Source: G039029935 sp039029935
GTDB lineage: Bacteria; Chloroflexota; Anaerolineae; Caldilineales; Caldilineaceae
Assembly: GCA_039029935.1 (NCBI GenBank)
Contig: JBCCFC010000382.1
Span: 1 to 10,444, forward strand
DNA: 10,444 nucleotides
Direction of reading: 5' to 3'
The notes beneath the pieces were generated by a model that did no database searches, had not been told where the DNA came from, and was given only the letters and a program-made list of their open reading frames with translations. Both the position numbers and the translations under genes were made by a program. Of the stretch, positions 7,556 to 10,444 are shown piece after piece. Position 1 is the stretch's first letter. Each line of letters opens with the position of its first letter.

Positions 7556-8581
7556 TTGAAACCAATTGAAAAACTATGTCGATGTTGGCATCCGGTAGCG
7601 TATGCAGATGAGGTGACGGGGGATGCGCCGTTTGGGGCGATGCTGTTGGAGGAGCCTGTGGTGGTCTGGCGTGATGCGGATGGGCGGGCATTGGCGATGC
7701 GCGATATCTGTATTCATCGCGGGACGGCACTGTCGTTAGGATGGCTGGCGGATGGGTGTTTGGTCTGTCCTTATCATGGATGGCGGTATAGTAAGACGGG
7801 GGCGTGTGTGCATATTCCGCAGACGGCCAATCCCAATATTCCGACCAAGGCACGCACCCCCAAATATCACTGTCAAGAACGCTATGGGCTGATTTGGGTG
7901 GCCTTGGATGAACCTGTGTATCCTTTGCCGGAGATTCCAGAGCTTGAACACCCCAATTGGAATGATGCTGAGTGGCGGGTGGTCAACACGGGTCCCTTTG
8001 AGTGGAATAGTGATGCCTCGCGTCAAGTCGAGAACTTCACCGATTTTGGTCATTTCCCTTGGGTGCATCCGGGGCTACTGGGCGATGTGGACCGTCCGCT
8101 TGTGCCTGACTGCAAAGTGGAAATCCATGATCATGTCCTCCATTACTCGGTTGTGCGACCGGAGGCGACCAACACCGACGACTTCCCTGTTTTCGCCAAC
8201 GAGGAGGTCGTTCAACCGGAACGTCGCAGTCGTTATGAGCTACACCTGCCCTATACGATTGTTTTGCGATTGGGTTGGGGTGGCGTCAAAGGCATGGTCT
8301 ACTTCTTTGTATCACAGCCGATTTCGGTCAAGCAATGTCGCGGCTACTGCATCATTGGGCGCAACTACGATCTTGACCAGCCCGACAGCGTGTTGCAGAG
8401 CTTTGAGGATACCATCTTTGGGCAGGATCAACGCATCGTCGAGTCGCAACGACCAGAGCAAGTGCCGTTTGATTTGGCTGATGAGCTGCATTTGAAGTTT
8501 GACGCGGTGGCCGTTAATTATCGCCGCGCCATGCAGCAACAAGGACTTGATTATACGCTACACCCCGCTGTGGTGTATTAA
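7556..8581 (+). CDS. Rieske [2Fe-2S] non-heme iron oxygenase, α-subunit (VanA/PaO-like)
   Basis: 341 residues, the usual length for one-component-α Rieske oxygenases. The N-terminal Rieske cluster ligands are Cys52 and His54 (CIH) and Cys71 and His74 (CPYHGW). The C-terminal catalytic domain has N160-FTD163-FGH166-FPWVH171: Asp163 is the bridging residue that carries electrons between subunits, His166 and His171 bind the mononuclear iron, and Asp291 in GQDQRIVESQ is the probable third ligand. The reaction would be O2-dependent hydroxylation or O-/N-demethylation of an unknown substrate. No ferredoxin or reductase partner is seen in the window, so reducing power must come from elsewhere. It starts with TTG, is divergent from the aminotransferase, and is followed at once by a long perfect hairpin, then by the ureohydrolase-like gene in the same direction. 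Confidence 0.93.
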   Translation: MKPIEKLCRCWHPVAYADEVTGDAPFGAMLLEEPVVVWRDADGRALAMRDICIHRGTALSLGWLADGCLVCPYHGWRYSKTGACVHIPQTANPNIPTKARTPKYHCQERYGLIWVALDEPVYPLPEIPELEHPNWNDAEWRVVNTGPFEWNSDASRQVENFTDFGHFPWVHPGLLGDVDRPLVPDCKVEIHDHVLHYSVVRPEATNTDDFPVFANEEVVQPERRSRYELHLPYTIVLRLGWGGVKGMVYFFVSQPISVKQCRGYCIIGRNYDLDQPDSVLQSFEDTIFGQDQRIVESQRPEQVPFDLADELHLKFDAVAVNYRRAMQQQGLDYTLHPAVVY

Positions 8582-8582
8582 T

Positions 8583-8676
8583 AATGAATTGATGAATTTG
8601 TGAATTGTTAATGAGATGTACCCGACCCATATTAACAATTCACAAATTCATCAATTAATCAATTCAACAATTAAAA
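8583..8676. repeat. Octamer-built perfect 26-bp inverted repeat (long hairpin)
   Basis: The arms 8587-8612 and 8631-8656 are perfectly complementary over 26 bp, with an 18-nt loop (8613-8630). The arms are themselves made of 8-bp words: AATGAATT, GATGAATT, TGTGAATT on the left (8583-8606), and AATTCACA, AATTCATC, AATTAATC, AATTCAAC (8637-8668) on the right, the last extending beyond the stem. It begins 1 nt after the oxygenase stop codon. There is no T-run after the stem, so it is not a classical intrinsic terminator, though as RNA it would stabilise the 3' end or partly uncouple the two genes. Confidence 0.95.
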
Positions 8677-8700
8677 GGTTCACATTTTGAGGAGAAAGTT

Positions 8701-9612
8701 ATGAAGAGCCAGCCAATCACACATCTGCAAGTACTCGGTGTCCGCTATAGTGATAGTCGCTTTGCTGAGAATGATGAACGCTGTGTTGATGCCTATGCGC
8801 AATCCAATGTCTATGCCAGTGCCAATGTCCCCTTCACCGTTGTCGAGCCAGAGATGCCCGAAGACCAGCGTATCCCCGGCACAACACCCGCAGCCAACAC
8901 GGACAACATCGGTCTGCTCGGTGGCGAGATTGCGAACGCCGTTGCCAGCGCACGCGCAGAGGGACGCGCTGTCCTCATGACAGGCGGCAACTGTTCGCAT
9001 ATCACGGGCATGTTTGGCGGGCTGCAAGATGCACATGGCCCCACCGTTCGTGTTGGCCTTGTCTGGTTTGATGCGCACGGAGATTTCAACACCCCCAAGA
9101 CCACACTGTCGGGGATGCTTGGCGGGATGCCCGTTGCCGTCTGTGCAGGGCTGGCCTATCCACGCTGGCGTGAATACTCGCACATGGTCACGCCCCTGCC
9201 CACCGACCGCATCATCATGGTCGATGTCCGCAACCTTGATGAACCCGAAGCACAGTTGATCAACGCCACTGATGTTGTGATTGTGCCGACGACAGGTTCG
9301 CAGGATGGTAATGACCTTGCCACCGCTGTCAATGACCTTGCCGACCGCTGTGATCTGATTTACCTCCACATCGACTCCGACATCCTCGACGAAAGCCTTG
9401 TGCCCAATCACGGAACCAGAGAGCCGGATGGCCCTGATATGGCGCAGGTGCAGGCCGCGATTGATACCGTGATGGCGACGGGGAAGGTTGGTGTGGCGGC
9501 GGTTGTGTCGGTGTATGGTGGGGGTGACGGGCGAGAGATTAGTGTGGGGTCGGGGATTGAGTTGGTTCGAGGGTGTCTGGCAGGATGGTTGAAGTATGGT
9601 GGGGTGTGGTAA
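8701..9612 (+). CDS. Arginase/agmatinase (ureohydrolase) superfamily protein with altered active site
   Basis: 303 residues, the family length. The metal-site motifs are recognisable: GGNCSH (95-100), DAHGD (Asp124, His126, Asp128) and HIDSDILD (Asp225, Asp227). In canonical arginases the first motif is GGDHS, whose His binds the first manganese; here Cys98 occupies that place. The region that normally carries the guanidinium-binding Glu (xxxExNP) instead reads VVSVYGGGDG near 268-277, with no clear Glu. So the fold and most metal ligands are intact, but arginine is unlikely to be the substrate. It may hydrolyse another C-N bond in a guanidino or amidino compound, or bind metal differently. 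The ATG follows AGGAG (8690-8694) by 6 nt. It is downstream of the Rieske gene and separated from it by the octamer hairpin. A gene symbol is not justified. Confidence 0.85.
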   Translation: MKSQPITHLQVLGVRYSDSRFAENDERCVDAYAQSNVYASANVPFTVVEPEMPEDQRIPGTTPAANTDNIGLLGGEIANAVASARAEGRAVLMTGGNCSHITGMFGGLQDAHGPTVRVGLVWFDAHGDFNTPKTTLSGMLGGMPVAVCAGLAYPRWREYSHMVTPLPTDRIIMVDVRNLDEPEAQLINATDVVIVPTTGSQDGNDLATAVNDLADRCDLIYLHIDSDILDESLVPNHGTREPDGPDMAQVQAAIDTVMATGKVGVAAVVSVYGGGDGREISVGSGIELVRGCLAGWLKYGGVW

Positions 9613-9615
9613 AGA

Positions 9616-9711
9616 GTCAGCGTGTCAGTATTTCAGCCAGCCAGCTTGTCAGCTTGTCAGGCTGAAATACTGAAGTGCTGAAGTGCTGAAATGCTGACAA
9701 GCTGACACGCT
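9616..9711. repeat. Twelve-octamer compound inverted repeat
   Basis: The 96 bp divide exactly into twelve 8-bp words. The left six are of GTCAGCTT type (GTCAGCGT, GTCAGTAT, TTCAGCCA, GCCAGCTT, GTCAGCTT, GTCAGGCT). The right six are of GAAGTGCT type (GAAATACT, GAAGTGCT twice, GAAATGCT, GACAAGCT, GACACGCT). Words on one side recur as reverse complements on the other: 9619-9628 with 9702-9711 (10 bp), 9627-9638 with 9660-9671 (12 bp), and 9642-9653 with 9693-9704 (12 bp). The pairings compete, so alternative hairpins are possible. It begins 3 nt after the ureohydrolase stop and ends 7 nt before the GGAGG of the Uma2 gene. Confidence 0.95.
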
Positions 9712-9729
9712 ATACTATGGAGGTACTAA

Positions 9730-10335
9730 ATGACAGTAGCAGCAGGGATTCTCTCGCCATTTGACTATCTACGGCGGGAACGCAAAAGCGAAGTAAAAAA
9801 TGAATATTTTCAAGGCAATGTCTACCAGATGGCTGGGGCCAGCGAAAACCACAACTTGATCGTCACCAATGTGATTGCCACACTCAAAAATCAGCTACGG
9901 TCACGTCGTGAAAACAAGTGCCGTATCTATCCAAGCGACATGCGCGTCAAGACCGAGACAGGGCTGTACACATATCCAGACATTGTGGTCGTCTGTGGCG
10001 AACGACAATTTGAAGGCAACAAACGTGATGTGCTGCTCAATCCGAAAGTCATCATTGAGGTGTTGTCGCCTTCGACCAAAGCCTATGATCGCGGCAAAAA
10101 GTTTGAACATTATCGCACGATCCCTTCGTTGACTGAGTATATTTTGATTGAGCAGGACAGCCATCAGATTGAGCATTATGTGTGTCAGTATGATGGAACT
10201 TGGCAGTTGACGACATCGCGCCATGTGTCGGACTCGATTGAGTTGCCGACGGTTGGCTGTACATTGTCGTTGGTGGATGTGTATGAGGATGTTGAGTTTG
10301 ATTCTGGTGGTCATCCGAAGTGGAATGGCCGTTAG
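9730..10335 (+). CDS. Uma2-family (DUF820) PD-(D/E)XK endonuclease-like protein
   Basis: 201 residues, normal for the family. It shows the Uma2 signature: YFQGNVYQMAGASENHN (26-42), the catalytic PD at 83-84 in YPDIVVVCG, Glu110 in IIEVLSPSTKAYDRG, Lys123/Lys124 in GKKFEHY, and the following IPSLTEYILIEQ. The core PD...ExhS...K residues of a restriction-like nuclease fold are all present. Family function is poorly known; these proteins are very numerous in Cyanobacteria and Chloroflexota and have been suggested to be nucleases of mobile or defence origin. ATG follows GGAGG (9719-9723) by 6 nt. The upstream octamer hairpin would place this ribosome binding site close to a stable structure. No partner antitoxin or transposase is visible. 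Confidence 0.92.
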   Translation: MTVAAGILSPFDYLRRERKSEVKNEYFQGNVYQMAGASENHNLIVTNVIATLKNQLRSRRENKCRIYPSDMRVKTETGLYTYPDIVVVCGERQFEGNKRDVLLNPKVIIEVLSPSTKAYDRGKKFEHYRTIPSLTEYILIEQDSHQIEHYVCQYDGTWQLTTSRHVSDSIELPTVGCTLSLVDVYEDVEFDSGGHPKWNGR

Positions 10336-10357
10336 TGGTTTATGTGAATAGTGGTGT

Positions 10358-10379
10358 GGACATCCTGTCCGCAACGGAC
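10358..10379. repeat. Two overlapping short hairpins after the Uma2 gene
   Basis: GGACA-TCC-TGTCC (10358-10370) and GTCCG-CAA-CGGAC (10367-10379) are both perfect 5-bp stems with 3-nt loops. They share the bases at 10367-10370, so only one can form at a time. They sit between the Uma2 stop and the next start codon. No T-run follows directly; a run of five T lies at 10397-10401. Confidence 0.6.
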
Positions 10380-10412
10380 TGTGAGATTGTGTTACGTTTT
10401 TAGGAAATCATT

Positions 10413-10444
10413 ATGCCCAATGCAACAACCTATCTAATCAAACA
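10413..10444 (+). CDS. Start of an unidentified gene, cut by the window edge
   Basis: ATG at 10413 follows AGGA (10402-10405) by 7 nt and opens a frame reading MPNATTYLIK to the end of the window. It lies 77 bp after the Uma2 stop on the same strand, so the two could be cotranscribed. Ten codons are too few to identify a family. Confidence 0.5.
   Translation, partial: MPNATTYLIK

Noticed and set aside
8587..8656. Insertion-sequence or MITE inverted termini
   Set aside because: The arms are only 18 nt apart with nothing between, no target-site duplication is evident, and the arms are made of short repeated words.
8680..9411. Minus-strand 243-codon frame opposite the ureohydrolase
   Set aside because: It is the antisense shadow of a gene with clear metal-site motifs and a good ribosome binding site; its own sequence shows no domain.

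Overview
The window most resembles a Chloroflexota genome (Anaerolineae/Caldilineae/Herpetosiphon-like), of moderate GC. The evidence is a giant secreted-type protein with a Thr/Pro/Ala 'TPTATP' linker and a C-terminal tail ending YLPVIVR, plus a Uma2-family nuclease and an apparently leaderless promoter. This assignment is inference from protein style, not from a marker gene.

Layout. Positions 8-5905 (minus) hold one very long mosaic protein: a DUF11-like fragment, an eight-fold W-D-G repeat region, β-sandwich modules, a leucine-rich repeat block, FN3, a TP-rich linker, a papain-type (C1A) cysteine protease with an intact Cys/His/Asn triad, three FN3 modules and the short tail. Its reading frame continues upstream to a stop at 5987-5989 and still encodes DUF11-like sequence there, with no signal peptide and no ATG/GTG/TTG before the GTG at 5905. 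The gene therefore looks 5'-truncated. A short AT-rich gap (about 5987-6202) follows.

Positions 6203-7345 (minus) encode a fold-type I PLP aminotransferase. Divergent from it, on the plus strand, are a Rieske non-heme iron oxygenase (7556-8581, TTG start), an arginase/agmatinase-like ureohydrolase with non-standard active-site residues (8701-9612), a Uma2-family PD-(D/E)XK endonuclease-like protein (9730-10335), and the first ten codons of another gene (from 10413). The aminotransferase, oxygenase and ureohydrolase could form a small pathway acting on an amino or guanidino compound, but this is only a neighbourhood inference.

The most unusual signal is in the spacers. All three gaps around the oxygenase and ureohydrolase genes (7387-7515, 8583-8676, 9616-9711) are built of repeats with a strict 8-bp period. 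The word differs in each gap, but the words fit a loose shared pattern of TCA followed by variable bases. Each gap also switches from one orientation to the other, and in two gaps this makes long hairpins. One array abuts the predicted aminotransferase promoter; another ends just before the Uma2 ribosome binding site.
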